From assembly GCA_049999765.1 (NCBI GenBank), contig JBNGIQ010006258.1, positions 1-34,171 of the forward strand: a stretch of 34,171 nucleotides of DNA. Direction: 5' to 3'. The translations under genes were made by a program, and so were the position numbers. The notes below the pieces were generated by a model. It made no database searches and was not told where the DNA came from. It worked only from the letters and a program-made list of their open reading frames with translations. This DNA comes from Phaeoceros laevis. Lineage: Eukaryota; Anthocerotophyta; Anthocerotopsida; Notothyladales. Below are positions 1 through 10,927 of the stretch, piece by piece (position 1 is the first letter of the stretch; every line of letters begins with the position of its first letter).

Positions 1-360
1 TCGCCCACACTTGTCTGGCCAGGCACACCAAAACACAAGGCATAATTGGGAGGATGCTCCAGCCACGTGATAATGCGTTCATAATCCTCTCGCTGCAAAT
101 TTTGTTTCTTCCCAACAGCAAGGGCACCTTTCTTTCTCCTTGAAACTGCAGCAATTCCCGGCCGGCTTGGTCTCACAGAAAGGAGTGAGTCTTCCATGCT
201 ATCTGTAGTGAAGCCTTGGCGTTTAGTTCAGGTCAGAGTTGCAAGCGCCACCAGCTGCCCTGTTCAAAATGAGCTGTGCACACTAGCGCCAAAATGAGCT
301 GCACTGGCGCCGAACCGGTGTGCAAACTTTTGTTTTAGTCCCGCCAAACCGGTGCCGGGA
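1..360. other. Non-genic sequence, possible DNA-transposon end before gap
   Basis: No convincing gene is seen. The 12-base word CAAAATGAGCTG occurs twice about 26 bp apart near 265-302. The last stretch (334-353) reads TTTAGTCC followed by AAACCGGT, a layout that recurs at 19573-19590 and looks like the subterminal part of a DNA transposon. The sequence is cut off by the gap at 361. Transposon identity is an inference from this partial similarity only. Confidence 0.3.
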
Positions 361-460
361 NNNNNNNNNNNNNNNNNNNNNNNNNNNNNNNNNNNNNNNN
401 NNNNNNNNNNNNNNNNNNNNNNNNNNNNNNNNNNNNNNNNNNNNNNNNNNNNNNNNNNNN
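361..460. other. Assembly gap, 100 N
   Basis: Exactly 100 N characters, the conventional size for a gap of unknown length. The reading frame of the decayed ORF at 461-1128 runs directly out of this gap, so its upstream part is missing. Confidence 0.99.
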
Positions 461-1128
461 TGATGACGGAGGGAGAGGGGACGAGCCCGCTGATGTTACC
501 AGCAGACCAGGTTCGACTCGTGCTGTAGGAACAGAATGCTCACGTGGCACAGCTGGAGGTGGCATTAGAGAAATGTGGATAGGACACTTCGTCCAACAGC
601 CGAGAAGTGTCCAGCAGCCAAGAAGTGTCCTGTAGCCGATCACGGAGCAGACATCGCAATTCACGTTACGGTGAGGACGACTTCTTTGAGGATGACTCAA
701 ATGCAGAATTGCAAGCGGCATCTCCTGCATTTCCTCAAGGAGCATCTTCGCAGCAGGTCGATGTGCTGGTGCACTCGTCTCAGGGGGCCGGATTGTTTCC
801 GTCTCGTCTAGGACGAGAAATCTTTCGGCCTCATTTTGTGCTGCAGACTCCTCAGCGTCCAGATCGAATTCGTTCAACTTCTATTGCGCAGCAGGAGCCT
901 CTTGTTAGAGATGCGGCAATGCCACCTCCTCCAGCGAGAGTTCTTGTTGGAGAACAAGTGCAGGCTCCAGCAACTCCACTACAGACTCTAGCAAATGATC
1001 CATTGCAGACTCCAGCAAATGCTCCACTACAACAGACTCGAGCAAGTGCTGGAGGCGATGAGAACCAAGTGAATGAGGCTAACAGACAGAGTAGAGAGGA
1101 TGAAATGGCCGCACTTCTAGGGGGCTGA
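461..1128 (+). pseudogene. Decayed ORF, probably transposon-derived, 5' end lost in gap
   Basis: One frame stays open from 583 to a TGA at 1126-1128 and encodes about 180 residues rich in Ser, Arg, Gln and Pro. Its parts are an SRSRSR-type basic patch, an acidic EDDFFEDD patch and an imperfect internal repeat (LQTLANDP/LQTPANAP). The same frame continues upstream into recognisable protein-like sequence (EQNAHVAQLEVALEKC, probably coiled coil) but is interrupted by TAG at 526-528 and TAG at 580-582. No ATG starts the long segment. I do not recognise the family. A low-complexity tail behind a short coiled coil is common in DNA-binding proteins encoded by plant DNA transposons, but that is a guess. 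Two in-frame stops argue for a relic rather than a working gene. Confidence 0.45.
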
Positions 1129-1270
1129 CGGCATTGTAAACATTAATACAAACCATATATGAATCTATCTATGGCAATTCTTTGTACTTAAATTGATTGA
1201 GAGAAATCTTGTAACATTTGAAAGAGGGAAAGAAGTTTATTTATAGAACTAATTTTCTTTAGTTGTAGCC

Positions 1271-1318
1271 TACGAGAAAACGGACATACTGAGATGTACG
1301 TTTCCTACCGTTTTCGTA
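1271..1318. repeat. Imperfect inverted repeat (hairpin)
   Basis: The arms TACGAGAAAACGG (1271-1283) and CCGTTTTCGTA (1308-1318) are reverse complements except for a two-base bulge, with about 24 bases between them. The hairpin lies about 140 bp downstream of the decayed ORF. It could belong to the end of a mobile element or be chance; no function is assigned. Confidence 0.4.
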
Positions 1319-2057
1319 AGTAGGGCACAAAAGTGCCGTTTGTCTCCGGAAGGGGGTAGACTCCTTTTTAAGTATTTTTAATGAAGCATACTAGTAAGGA
1401 TACTAGTTAGGAGGGGTATGCCAGGTCGGTTTAGCTCAGAATGACCGAATGACCACCAGCATGACATTGTGGTGCATAGGGTCCGGTCACATCCTGTCAG
1501 GCTGTAACGGCCTGTTAACTGACGGGGCCTCCTGCCCTCTCTCTCTTTCAAGCACAGCCTCCGAGGCCAACAGTGTTTATGATCCTGCTTGCTTCGGCAA
1601 TGTCACCTCCCTCCACGCCTAACTGCCTGCCCTCGCACAACCAGAGTCTTAGCACCACCGGGCAGCGATTTCACGATTTACGGCACCACCAAGCCACACA
1701 AAGTTTTTCCAGCACTTCGTAATGGACCACGAGTGCCCTGCTTACTCGTCTTTCCATCCAAACTCAGAACCCCACAGTCTGAACACAGCTTACCGAGAAA
1801 ACATGAGATTCAACACACTGGCCCGAGGGACTAAGAACACATATACCGCCAATAGCCCAACTTAAAAACAAACAAGGTACAACAAAACATCAACCAAGTG
1901 ATGCGAGCTGATTTACTCACTTGTGCTCCCACGTGCATGCCTACCTTGAATGCACATGAGCACTTTAAGATATTACATTCTGTGTGGAAATATGCACATG
2001 GCAAAACAGTGAACGGAATCACTTTCGGATATGCAATTTGTTTTTGCCCCATGTTGT

Positions 2058-2161
2058 TTGAAAGCTCCACAATAAACACAGACAAAAATTATGATAATTT
2101 CTTANNNNNNNNNNTTGAAAGCTCCACAATAAACACAGACAAAAATTATGATAATTTCTTA
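2058..2161. repeat. 47-bp direct duplication flanking a 10-N gap (assembly artefact)
   Basis: Positions 2058-2104 and 2115-2161 are identical over 47 bases and are separated only by 10 N (2105-2114). This is what appears when two contigs whose ends overlap by 47 bases are scaffolded without being merged. The true genome most likely has a single copy and no gap. Confidence 0.95.
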
Positions 2162-2215
2162 TTAATTTTTCTATATTGGTCAAACAACCCCTAGAAGGCT
2201 TGTAACGAGTGTCTC

Positions 2216-2319
2216 GGTCCAGTAGGAAGGAAGGAATGAAGGTGGTTTTAGTGTGATTGACGNNNNNNNNNNGGTCCAGTAGGAAGGAAGGAATGAAGGT
2301 GGTTTTAGTGTGATTGACG
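2216..2319. repeat. Second 47-bp direct duplication flanking a 10-N gap (assembly artefact)
   Basis: Positions 2216-2262 and 2273-2319 are identical over 47 bases around 10 N (2263-2272). The overlap length equals that of the junction 112 bp upstream, so the 111-bp piece between the gaps (2115-2262 with its flanks) is a tiny contig joined by unmerged overlaps at both ends. Confidence 0.95.
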
Positions 2320-3309
2320 GGGTCCTTGCATACCACCGAATGATGGGGTACTTGCATACCACCAAATGAAGGGCCAGGAATATATTGTCTAGTTAACTAA
2401 TTCAAAAAATAAATTAAAATTTTATCCTAACTAGGGATTGTCACGGGGATTGTCAGACTTTGACACTTTGACCAAAGCATACTTTGACATGTTGGTTATA
2501 AGGAACTTGAGCTGAACCGAAGTTTCATTAACTAGAGTTAACATACATATGGTGTGAGAGTGCTGGACAAGCAATAGCCCAAATTCCGTCCCGATCAAGA
2601 CCAAAACTGATGCGGCTGTGGAGACTCTGGCGGGGATCAACCCGGGAGAGCTACACCCTAAACATCACCACTGTGGAAGGATTAGAAAAATTCGATCACA
2701 GTTTGACCAGGCATGGTGCAGGCCAGGGTTCTGGTCATGAGGAGACGAAGAGCGGGGTGGATCTAGTTCTCAGCTGCGTGGACAATTACGAGGCCATTCT
2801 GGCCACATCCAGATGCTCATTCCAGGCCAGACGGCGTGCTTTGCGTCCGCCGCGCGGCCCCCGCCTGCCTCCACCTCAAAATCCATCAATGAGTCTCTGG
2901 GTAAACACATAATAAAAAGTCCTTCCGTCCACACAATTCATCGTTGCAGGATGTGTTCGGAATAGCATAAGCATTTCGGGCTCACCAAATTAGTGCAGCA
3001 GAGACGCTGAAGTCTAACCCGGTGAAAAAGTCAGCCTCAACTCTGGGGGCAGACATCGATGTAGTCTACCACCAAACTGGCAATTTGCCTATTTTTCCAC
3101 TCCGTTAGTATAGACCAAGGGACAAAATTGTGCAGCCATCGAGAACCAGTGGACTAGCTCCAAGCAACTAATCTCCAACCCAATAATGGTTAGTCCAGCA
3201 GCCTATTGACAAATGTGCTAAATGCAATCGAATCTATTTACTAGAATCTACGATGCAATTGGAGCCACTAAGCTGGGAAGACAATGTTGTAGGTCTGGAC
3301 AGGTCAGTT

Positions 3310-5775
3310 TCAGGTGGACGCCAGAACTTTGGCCAGGGACAGCTGCACGGCATGGGCGTAGGTGTTGTGCTGGTATGTCAATGTGGACTCCAACAAATCA
3401 GGCAATGACGTCTTTGGCTCCCAACCTGCACGACCAATCCATGAGGATTAATTTTTCCCTGTTTCAGAACAAATCAGACATTGGAGATGATCTGAATGAC
3501 TTGTCTCTGATGTGCAAACCATCACATGACTACACTCACCAAGTTGTCTCTTAATGATGGTCATGTCCGGGATTCGCTTATCACTGTCATCGTAACCTTC
3601 GCCATAAAACTCCTGGGAGCTAACGTCCACAGTGGGAATCGCAGGTTCTGGTTTACCACTCACTTTGCAGTAAATCTGCCAACCAACTCTGCACGTTAGC
3701 ATAGATTAACGCCACAGTTGGTGAAGGCAACGTAGAGAGCTACCTAAATCATCACCTGTGTCATCAGGTTGGCTAGCTCCCGCACACTGGCTTCGTTGTC
3801 AGGGTTGCCCACATTAAAAATGTGGCCATTTGCTTCTTCTGGATTCTCCTGCAAACAAAACGAGCACACAAAGGCTCAATTAACTCCGGCTTTAGGGTAA
3901 AGGAGCATAACGTGATGCACCATCTGCTCTGGACATAGCGGCTTACAATCATCAGCATAACAGCTTCGATTGCATCCTTGATATACACAAAAGTGCGCTG
4001 TGATTTTCCCCCATCAACCAGCTTAAGAGGCTCCCCTCGCATCAAGTTCTGAGCAAAACCACAAGCGGACAGCAGCGAAATCAGACATGCGAATCTATCT
4101 CATGGCTTTCAATCAATGCAAAAGTGGAACAGAGACTGAAGAACCAAATTGCTTACAGTGCTGAAGCAAGCTAGAACTCTGGGTACACCTTCGCTGGGAC
4201 CATCCACACCCGGGATGAAATCCATCCGAGGGCCAATCCAATTGAATGGGCGCACAATGGTAAAATCAAGCTCATTCTCAGCACCTTCCGCTGCATGAGC
4301 ACATGGCCATTGGGTGAGAAGGTCTACCTCACGGTACCAAACAAGGACATAACCGCATCTTAAGGAGTGGTTCATACCATAGATGACACGTTCAATCAGC
4401 TGTTTGGCACAAGCATATGACCATCGCTGTTTTTCAATGGGCCCGAAAATGCAGGGCGACGTGTCTTCTTTTAGCAGGTAGTATTTTTTCTCCTGCTTGC
4501 AGAAACACCAGCATAGTCCAAGTTGAGATCAAGGGTTTTTTCACATGGCAAAAATTACATAGCAGCATGTTTCAAATGACTTTCTCAACATTTTCATGCT
4601 CAACAGATAGCACTAGGTTGCTCAGGCTCAAAAGGACATACCTTGCGTAATGAGCTGTCGTCCGGCAGAAAGCTGCCAACAGTTTTCCCATACACCTCGC
4701 AAGTGGAAAAGTGGATCAGCCGTTTCTTGTTATCAGCACAAAGTCGCACCTGCGTTGACAAAAAAACAGCTTAATGATGCATGACAACCATTTTATACCT
4801 AAAGGATGCGGGCAAACAGAAGCTGGTCCTGGTCTTCGATGGTGCTTAGCATCACGGATGTTAAGCAGCCTCTTTCAATTTGCACGCACTGCAGGCTCTT
4901 ACCACTGGGAGCGCATCAATGAAATTGCTGTAAATGGTTTCAAGTGGCCGGGTGTTGTAGTCCGCTGGTGTGCAGATAGCAGCCAAGTTGATTGTCTGAA
5001 ACATATGAGTTTGTTAAGTACGATAGATGAACCGGCCAACCAGAAACGGAACGCAACCAAACCCTGGTCTGGACTGTGAGCCTATATAGAAAATCAGCAG
5101 CATTCTCAGCATACAGTCCTCCTGCCGGACTCGGACTTTACCAGCACATGTGCTCCCACATAATGGTAGCTAGACGTACTGAGAACAGTTTCGGCAAGCC
5201 TAAACTCAAACCTCAAACACAGCTTGACACCATGAAGCACGAATTATGTAGAGTCAGTACTTTACAGCAACCTTATCTACCGTTTAACACACACAAAGAA
5301 CATTTGCCAGGAAAAAGCATAGGTGATCTCCGGGAATAGAGTCCACAATCCGCATTTCACACGGATCTTGCACACATGACCTCGATGACTTAAGGCATAG
5401 TCTGCCATGCACAATGAAGGAATGTCCTTGCAAAAAAAATTGCAACCTGAACACAAAACCTCGCGCTCGGCTCGTAAGGAAAAGACAGGCAGGGTAAGGA
5501 GGGATCCTAACCAGGTCCGCAAGCTTCACAAGTCCCTCCAGACGGGGATCGTGCCTGATGTTGATCTTGTAAAATTCAATGCGGTCGCTCCAAGGTTGCG
5601 ATGGAGCCAGGAGGTGCTGAATCTTTTCGCCGTACACATCAATCGCCAGTACACTGTGCTCCGTCTCCCACATCAGCTTCTCGCACAAGTGTGATCCGAT
5701 AAAGCCTCCAGCGCCGATGATGCACAGCCGCAGGGGCTTGATCTCCCGTCCTTGAAGGTCAAGCCGAGGAGCCAT
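3310..5775 (-). CDS. AXS: UDP-D-apiose/UDP-D-xylose synthase
   Basis: This NAD-dependent extended SDR enzyme converts UDP-glucuronate to UDP-apiose and UDP-xylose for cell-wall pectins (apiose of rhamnogalacturonan II). Nine exons, all GT-AG: 5512-5775, 4903-4995, 4642-4749, 4378-4492, 4157-4290, 3947-4048, 3756-3848, 3540-3675 and 3310-3425. They sum to 1161 nt, or 386 residues, against 389 in Arabidopsis AXS1 as I recall it. Visible motifs are the nucleotide-binding GAGGFIG (residues 21-27), the cysteines in AICTPADYN (C96) and STCEVYG (C136), the YACAK catalytic pair (Y181, K185), and the conserved blocks TIVRPFNWIGPRMDFIPG and FYGEGYDDSDKRIPDM. The start ATG at 5775 gives the family's usual short N-terminus without a transit peptide, so it is cytosolic. 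There are no stops or frameshifts. Exon 9 was found by extending the frame past the donor at 3539 to a stop at 3310-3312. Confidence 0.97.
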
Positions 5776-7172
5776 GGTCGGTGCCTCAGGACGAGAGCTC
5801 GAATTGGCGGCGCGCTGCTAAACAAGACAGGTGACAATTGACAAAATGCAGCAAAATTGCCGGCGTAGCAAATGTGCAATGGCTCAAACAAGCCACTGAG
5901 GCTGCGGTGGCAAGCAGCAGAGCAGCAAGGAATAACAGCACAATGGACTCGCTTGCAAAACCTTCAAGCTGACGCCAAATGTAGGGGACAGACAAGGCGG
6001 ATGAAAGTCGTGAATTCAAAAATGAATGTGCCGGACGAGGTGCGCAAGCGGCAAATTGGTCACTGCCACGGGAAGACCACGCAATTTACAGGCACAGCAC
6101 GCGGCGAGGCTTGGCCCCAGCCACAGCAAGGCGCAGGAAGGACCACATGGAAAGAGGTAAGGCGACACGGCGGCACAGAAGCCTCTACCAGTGCAGCTGT
6201 GAGCCAAAAGATAGACAGGCCGATGACAGCCGAGCAAAAAGCTCCTCCGGTGCGCAGCAGCTGCTAGGCGCTTGCCAAAGGTCAAGGAAGAACGCCAGGC
6301 AAATCGAGGTTGCACTTGCGGCCGGGGAGAGAGAAAGGGACCAATGCTGCCTTGCCAAGGTGGACTATATGTAGTAGAACAGGGGAGACGGGCTCGGGGC
6401 CCGACACAAGCTCGCAGCTGAGCACAAGCTTTCGAGCGTGGTGCCGAGCTAGAACCCGAAGAAAGAGAATAGGAGAGGGGCGTGAAGAGAGAGAGAGAGA
6501 GAGAGCGACAGCAAGCACAATTTAGTTCCCCCTTGTTTTGCTTATTCTTAAGGTTTATATCCCAACTTCTCCATTTTCGTGACCTTTCAGCTTGAAGGTT
6601 TGCAAGCACCACTATAGTGACTATAGGGTCTATAATGGTATAAGCCTATATTGCAGATTATATGTGATTCATGTGTGTTGTTACTCAATTTTCTCCCACA
6701 TAACCTTGAAAGTTTTACAACCTCCGGATCATGTTCCTTTGCCCTAACAACAAATTTGTAACACTACTCGTTTACATCACTTCAATCATGTGCTTCGTTG
6801 CTTTGTTTTATTGCCCTTTTGGTAATTGAGTTCCTCCTTTTGAGGTTCCGTAGTTCCATGTCAAAGCCATTCATTCATGAAATTTTTACAAGTTTGCGAG
6901 TTGAAGTTTGCTATAGTTCATTTTCAAACAATTTCGATGCAATATTTGTTTGTGGTACTTTAAGTTCTATGGTTGCTCAATGTTACTGTTCTCAGTTCTC
7001 AATATTTGTTCTCTAAAAACCTTAGAATGATTTTTTACTCAAACCATGAAGAAGAAGAACTTTACTATGTGCTTATGAGTTCGAAATGGAATGAAGCTAG
7101 TTCTCTTGTTAGTAACAAAAAGAACGAGGAAGAGCAAAGAACTCCAACTTGGAGCTCCACCAAGGCGCACTT
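5776..7172. other. AXS upstream region and AT-rich intergenic sequence
   Basis: The first part (5776 to about 6600) is GC-richer and should hold the AXS promoter and 5' UTR. It contains a (GA)9 run at 6487-6505, which reads CT on the AXS strand, a composition common near plant transcription starts. From about 6600 the sequence becomes AT-rich, with no supported gene. Several overlapping ORFs on both strands (for example 6016-6612 minus) are low-complexity Ser/Arg/Leu readings of the same GC-rich DNA and are not taken as genes. Confidence 0.4.
6487..6505. repeat. (GA)n microsatellite upstream of AXS
   Basis: Nine uninterrupted GA dinucleotides plus a G, about 710 bp upstream of the AXS start codon. 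On the AXS sense strand it is a CT tract. A regulatory role is possible but not shown. Confidence 0.8.
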
Positions 7173-7392
7173 GCAAGTAACTAGCATCTATTTGGTGGGC
7201 CTCTTGTTGTTCTTTTAGTTCATATAGTTCAATTTTGTAGCACTAGAATATGTAGTTGCACAAGCTCGCGACAAAAAAAAAAGCAAGTAACTAGCATCTA
7301 TTTGGTGGGCCTCTTGTTGTTATTTTAGTTCATATAGTTCAATTTTGTAGCACTAGAATATGTAGTTGCACAGGCTCGTGACAAAAAAAAAA
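7173..7392. repeat. Tandem duplication, two 110-bp units
   Basis: Unit 1 (7173-7282) and unit 2 (7283-7392) match over 110 bp with three single-base differences. Each ends in a run of ten A. The high identity makes it a recent duplication. The unit carries no ORF or recognisable gene part. The A-run at each unit end might have promoted slippage or unequal exchange. Confidence 0.92.
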
Positions 7393-7911
7393 GAGCTAGC
7401 CCCAGATAGTGTAATTATCAAGCTTAGCACCCATGGTTATGAGTATTATTACTAGTTGTATCTGTACAATTAGATGATGTCATTTCAAGTGGCAGCAAAG
7501 GCTTCTTTGCAAACAGCCATGCAAGCATTTCTTGCATTTATCTTCAAGATCGAGCTGTTACACTCGAACTGCAGGTAGTTGGAGCAAAGGATTGTTTGCA
7601 AATACACTGCAGGGCATTTCATGCAAAGGAGGGCATCGTGGATGACGCACAACACCAAACTACCAAACTTCGGTGCACATCTGAAGGGCTAAAAATACTA
7701 CCACGTGGCTAAAAAAACATGTGGCTAGTACTGGCTACCTAACTTTGCACACGAGGTTACCATTCGGACAAGCTTACCATTCACCCAAGAGACTACTTGG
7801 GCTGCATAGCTGCAAAAAGACAACACCCCCAAAATCGCGGGAAGGCCTAGCACATGACTACGACTAAAACTTTGAAGGAGTGGAGTTATTGATGACCTTT
7901 CCCTGCAGCTT
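7393..7911. other. Intergenic, downstream flank of the IMP gene
   Basis: No gene is supported here. The part next to 7911 is expected to be the 3' UTR of the minus-strand inositol monophosphatase gene. The minus-strand ORF at 7725-7925 merely extends past the IMP stop in another frame. Confidence 0.4.
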
Positions 7912-9870
7912 CTAGGCCCCAGCAATTAAATCTACCAGCTGCTGGTGGAGAATCCCTCCATTGGTTGCAAGAACCGAACCACCAAGCAGAGATAAAGGTC
8001 CACCATCCATCGCAGACACTTTGCCTCCGGCTTCCTGCCAACCACTTGGAAGTTTTAAAAAAGAGAGTCTCTGAGAACCATAAAGCCCAGCTTACTACAA
8101 TGCAACGAACTTAGGTTCTTAATGAATGTTCCTCTTCGCAGTGATTTTCACTACAGCCCTGAAGGAAACTAAACCACTTAAAGTTTTATACCTGCAGAAT
8201 CAACCTTGCTGCTGCAACGTCCCAGGGCTGCACATGGGCCATAAAGTTACGACAACCTCTCAGTCACCTTCCCTGACATATACTAGCCTTAGCAGGTCCC
8301 CAACAACCTATGGACTGGCTGACAGTGCCTTACCTTAAGCCCATGTTCAAAGAAGCAACCTAGACGACCGGCAGCTACATAGCTGATGTGTAATGCCTGC
8401 CAACACCAGCACATCACACTGTCACAAATTGAGCAAGCGAGCGATATGCTTCTACACACTTTTGGAAGCAAGATGGCCTGATGAAACAACAAGTCAGGAA
8501 GTTGGTTAAACTCACAGCCGTGCCCAATGCACGCACAGAACGGACTCTAAGTGCAACTTTTGAAATTGCTTCAATCATGCGCACCCGCAACTCTGGCTGC
8601 AGAGTTACACAAAGACAGCAGAAAGTGTGAGTCAGCAAGGAGAACACGAATGCATATGCATGGCCACCTTCACTTCACTGCTGGAGGTCGAGGGGTCATA
8701 CGTTAGATGGAAAGCCAACAGATGCTACAGAATCCTCCAGCTGTGTATCTGGCGGCAAAACGGATATTGCCCGTCCATTCAAGTATGCTCCTGTGAAGAA
8801 AGACACTGAGAATTACCAAAATTTTTTGTTTCTTCAAGAATGAACACCACTGCACAACTTGAATTGCCCAACACAAGCACAGCACAAGAATGCATAGCAT
8901 GGCCCTCAACCAGGCAGTTTGAGAGAGGAAAATATTAGTTGCAAAAATGTAGTGAGCACCTTTCCCACTTTGAGCCACAAAAAGTTCATCATGGAAGGGG
9001 TTGTACACAACCCCTACCTCCAACTTCCCAGCAAATGCCACGCCAATCGAGACTACAGATAATGGAATTCCACCAACCTCTAGACATAAAGGAAGTGCAG
9101 AACAAAGTCAACATCATGCCTCACAAAGTCAGCAGGCAAGTCATGACTGATAGAAGCACATGGGCATCTTGCAATTCCTGTCCCTTCTGAGCTGGTGCAG
9201 CAAAAAAAAAAAACTCACAAAATTTAAAGTTCCATCGATGGGGTCAACTATCCAAGTCCACTCCGAGGTTTCTGCGGAGTTCAACAGTCTCTCCAGCTCG
9301 CTGCGCGTGGCAGTCTCTTCACCCACACAGTAGTGCTGAGGAAACTGGGCCTGCATGAGAAAGCATGGAATGAGGACAGACGGCGTTCGACAAGGGATCT
9401 TCATCAAATGTTATTCAGTCGTACTTGAATTTCAGCTTGAATCGTTCGCTCAATGCTCTTGTCAACCTCTGTCACGAGATCATAACGCACCTCCTTCACA
9501 TCAACCTGAAGCACATACACCATCAGGTTTACAGTCACCAATTTGTAATCGGGTGTGCATTGCACTTAGATCATCACCTGCAACGCTCGACCCGACTTGG
9601 CTTGAATTTGCTCCCCAGCCTGAAGTCGTCAGAACAGTCAGCTAAGACCTTGGCAGAGTAGCACTGAAGACGTTTGACATCTCAGAGGGCCGGGCGTATT
9701 CCTAGGTCCGCACACGACACACAAACCTGCCGTGCTAGTCGAACAGCCAGATCTTGGATTTGTCCAGCCTGGTTCCCAACACTGGCAACAGCAGCACGGG
9801 CCACAACCAACCTACGGGCAGCGGATGACACGGCTACCACCGAGGGCCCCCGCGCCATCGCCATCGCCAT
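7912..9870 (-). CDS. Inositol monophosphatase family protein
   Basis: This Mg2+-dependent phosphatase acts on inositol phosphates; plant relatives also dephosphorylate galactose-1-phosphate (VTC4) or histidinol phosphate (IMPL2). Ten GT-AG exons: 9727-9870, 9578-9619, 9425-9505, 9219-9350, 8960-9077, 8702-8790, 8516-8596, 8334-8396, 8192-8227 and 7912-8034. They total 909 nt, or 302 residues. Metal-site motifs are intact: GEE (E100/E101), VDPIDGT (D125-T130) and PWD (D253). The block VVYNPFHDELF resembles VTC4-type enzymes more than IMPL1. The ATG at 9870 gives about 45 extra N-terminal residues rich in Ala, Arg and Val before AGEQIQAKSG, possibly an organellar presequence, but three closely spaced ATGs make the exact start uncertain. 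The gene is divergent from the one at 10109. The exact substrate cannot be read from sequence. Confidence 0.93.
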
Positions 9871-10108
9871 CACTCCCGAGCTTCGAGATTTGCTAAATAT
9901 CTGGAGACGAATTAACTATGAGAGAGCGATCTCCACGTGGACCAAAACGAGCTCGGCCCCGCAGATTTTGTTTGGATAACAAGAGTATACAGACCAACTT
10001 CCAAGGAGCAAACAGGCAAGGCAAGGAAGCGGCAAGCTCTCCCAATCTTGTTCAGCCACCATTGCCACTTACCTCCCGAGCTGAAATTCTGTTTCATTCT
10101 GCAGAATC
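9871..10108. promoter_or_regulatory. Shared bidirectional promoter region
   Basis: Only 238 bp separate the start codon of the minus-strand IMP gene from that of the plus-strand gene at 10109. This space must hold both 5' UTRs and both core promoters, so some control is probably shared. No clear TATA box was identified on either strand. Confidence 0.55.
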
Positions 10109-10927
10109 ATGGCTGGTGCTGCTGTCTCGCTGCGCCCGCAAGCCAGTCAAGTGCAGCTGCAGCTGTCTTCCCCATCCATTTCTTCCGGCGTGCAGGAGGT
10201 TTCCCGTGTTGGCTTCTCCTCGCCCTCGTCATCCGCGTCCCTAGCCTCTGAAGCCTATCCGCAGCAATGGCAGCACCAGAGCTCGCGATTGAGGCAGGCT
10301 TGGAGAGTAATGGCAGCTCACGCTGAGGCGCCTGAGGCCGTTGCCACCAGCAGCGGAAGTGGCAGCTGCTGCGGAGGAAGCGGGGGTGCTAGCGGAGGCG
10401 GAGGCGGAGGCGGATGCAGTGGCAGCAAGAAGAGTGCCGATGTGTCGGGTCTCGGGAAGGAGTTCGAGGCTATGGTGGCCTCATCCACCATGGCTGAGCT
10501 GGAGAAAGGATATGTGAAAGGGGAGGTAAGCATTGATCTTCATTACACTGGTGTTGAGTGAATTGCTGGGTCGAGTCAGGAATGTCGTAGTGCCGGTCGC
10601 TGTGCCGAAGTTGCGGCAATGCAGGTAGCTCTGACAGCCTTGTGATTTCGCTTGGCTCCTGCAGATGCAAGGGATGATAACGAGGGACGTTGTGCAAGAA
10701 GTGATGGCCATTCCAGAAGCTTCTGTAAGCCAGTCCTTCATGATGAAAAATTGATGCATTCGCAACGCACTGTGTCTGGCAAGCCGAGCTGACGTTTGTG
10801 ACCTGCTTTTCAGAGCACTGCAAGTGCGGAGAAATTTTTGGATGTGGATGAAATACTCAGTGACGCAAGGAAGATGTCCACGGGTGACTTTGTCTTTGAG
10901 GCCGACTTGGATGAAATGATTGTCTGA
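10109..10927 (+). CDS. Unrecognised protein, probably plastid-targeted, Gly/Cys-rich linker
   Basis: Three exons fit with GT-AG ends and constant phase: 10109-10525, 10665-10724 and 10814-10927 (591 nt, 196 residues). The first 60-70 residues are rich in Ser, Ala, Val, Gln and Arg with no acidic residue before about residue 30, typical of a chloroplast transit peptide. A low-complexity stretch of Gly with paired and single Cys follows (SCCGGSGG to GGGGGGGCSGSKK). The rest is charged and orderly, rich in Met, Glu and Asp (for example MAELEKGYVKGE and FVFEADLDEMIV), and probably forms the conserved domain. There is no membrane segment. I do not recognise the family. The Cys-Gly segment could bind metal or a redox partner, but this is speculation. 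The gene shares its upstream region with the IMP gene. Confidence 0.75.

Larger units (their letters stand above)
1129..3309. other. Intergenic stretch without a supported gene
   Basis: It holds the hairpin at 1271-1318, the two 10-N gaps with duplicated flanks and several short ORFs of 60-110 codons. None of these shows a recognisable motif or splice-consistent continuation. The segment nearest 3309 is the downstream flank of the minus-strand AXS gene and will contain its 3' UTR. No clear polyadenylation site was pinned down. Confidence 0.5.

Noticed and set aside
335-877. Minus-strand 180-codon ORF
   Set aside because: It spans the 100-N gap, so most of its middle is undefined, and it is antisense to the better supported decayed ORF.
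2019-2365. Minus-strand ORFs with repeated peptide segments
   Set aside because: The internal peptide repeats come from the 47-bp assembly duplications across N gaps, not from a repeat protein.
6016-6612. 198-codon minus-strand ORF upstream of AXS
   Set aside because: It includes the GA/CT microsatellite and low-complexity Ser/Arg sequence and lies in the AXS promoter/5' UTR zone. No homology is recognised.
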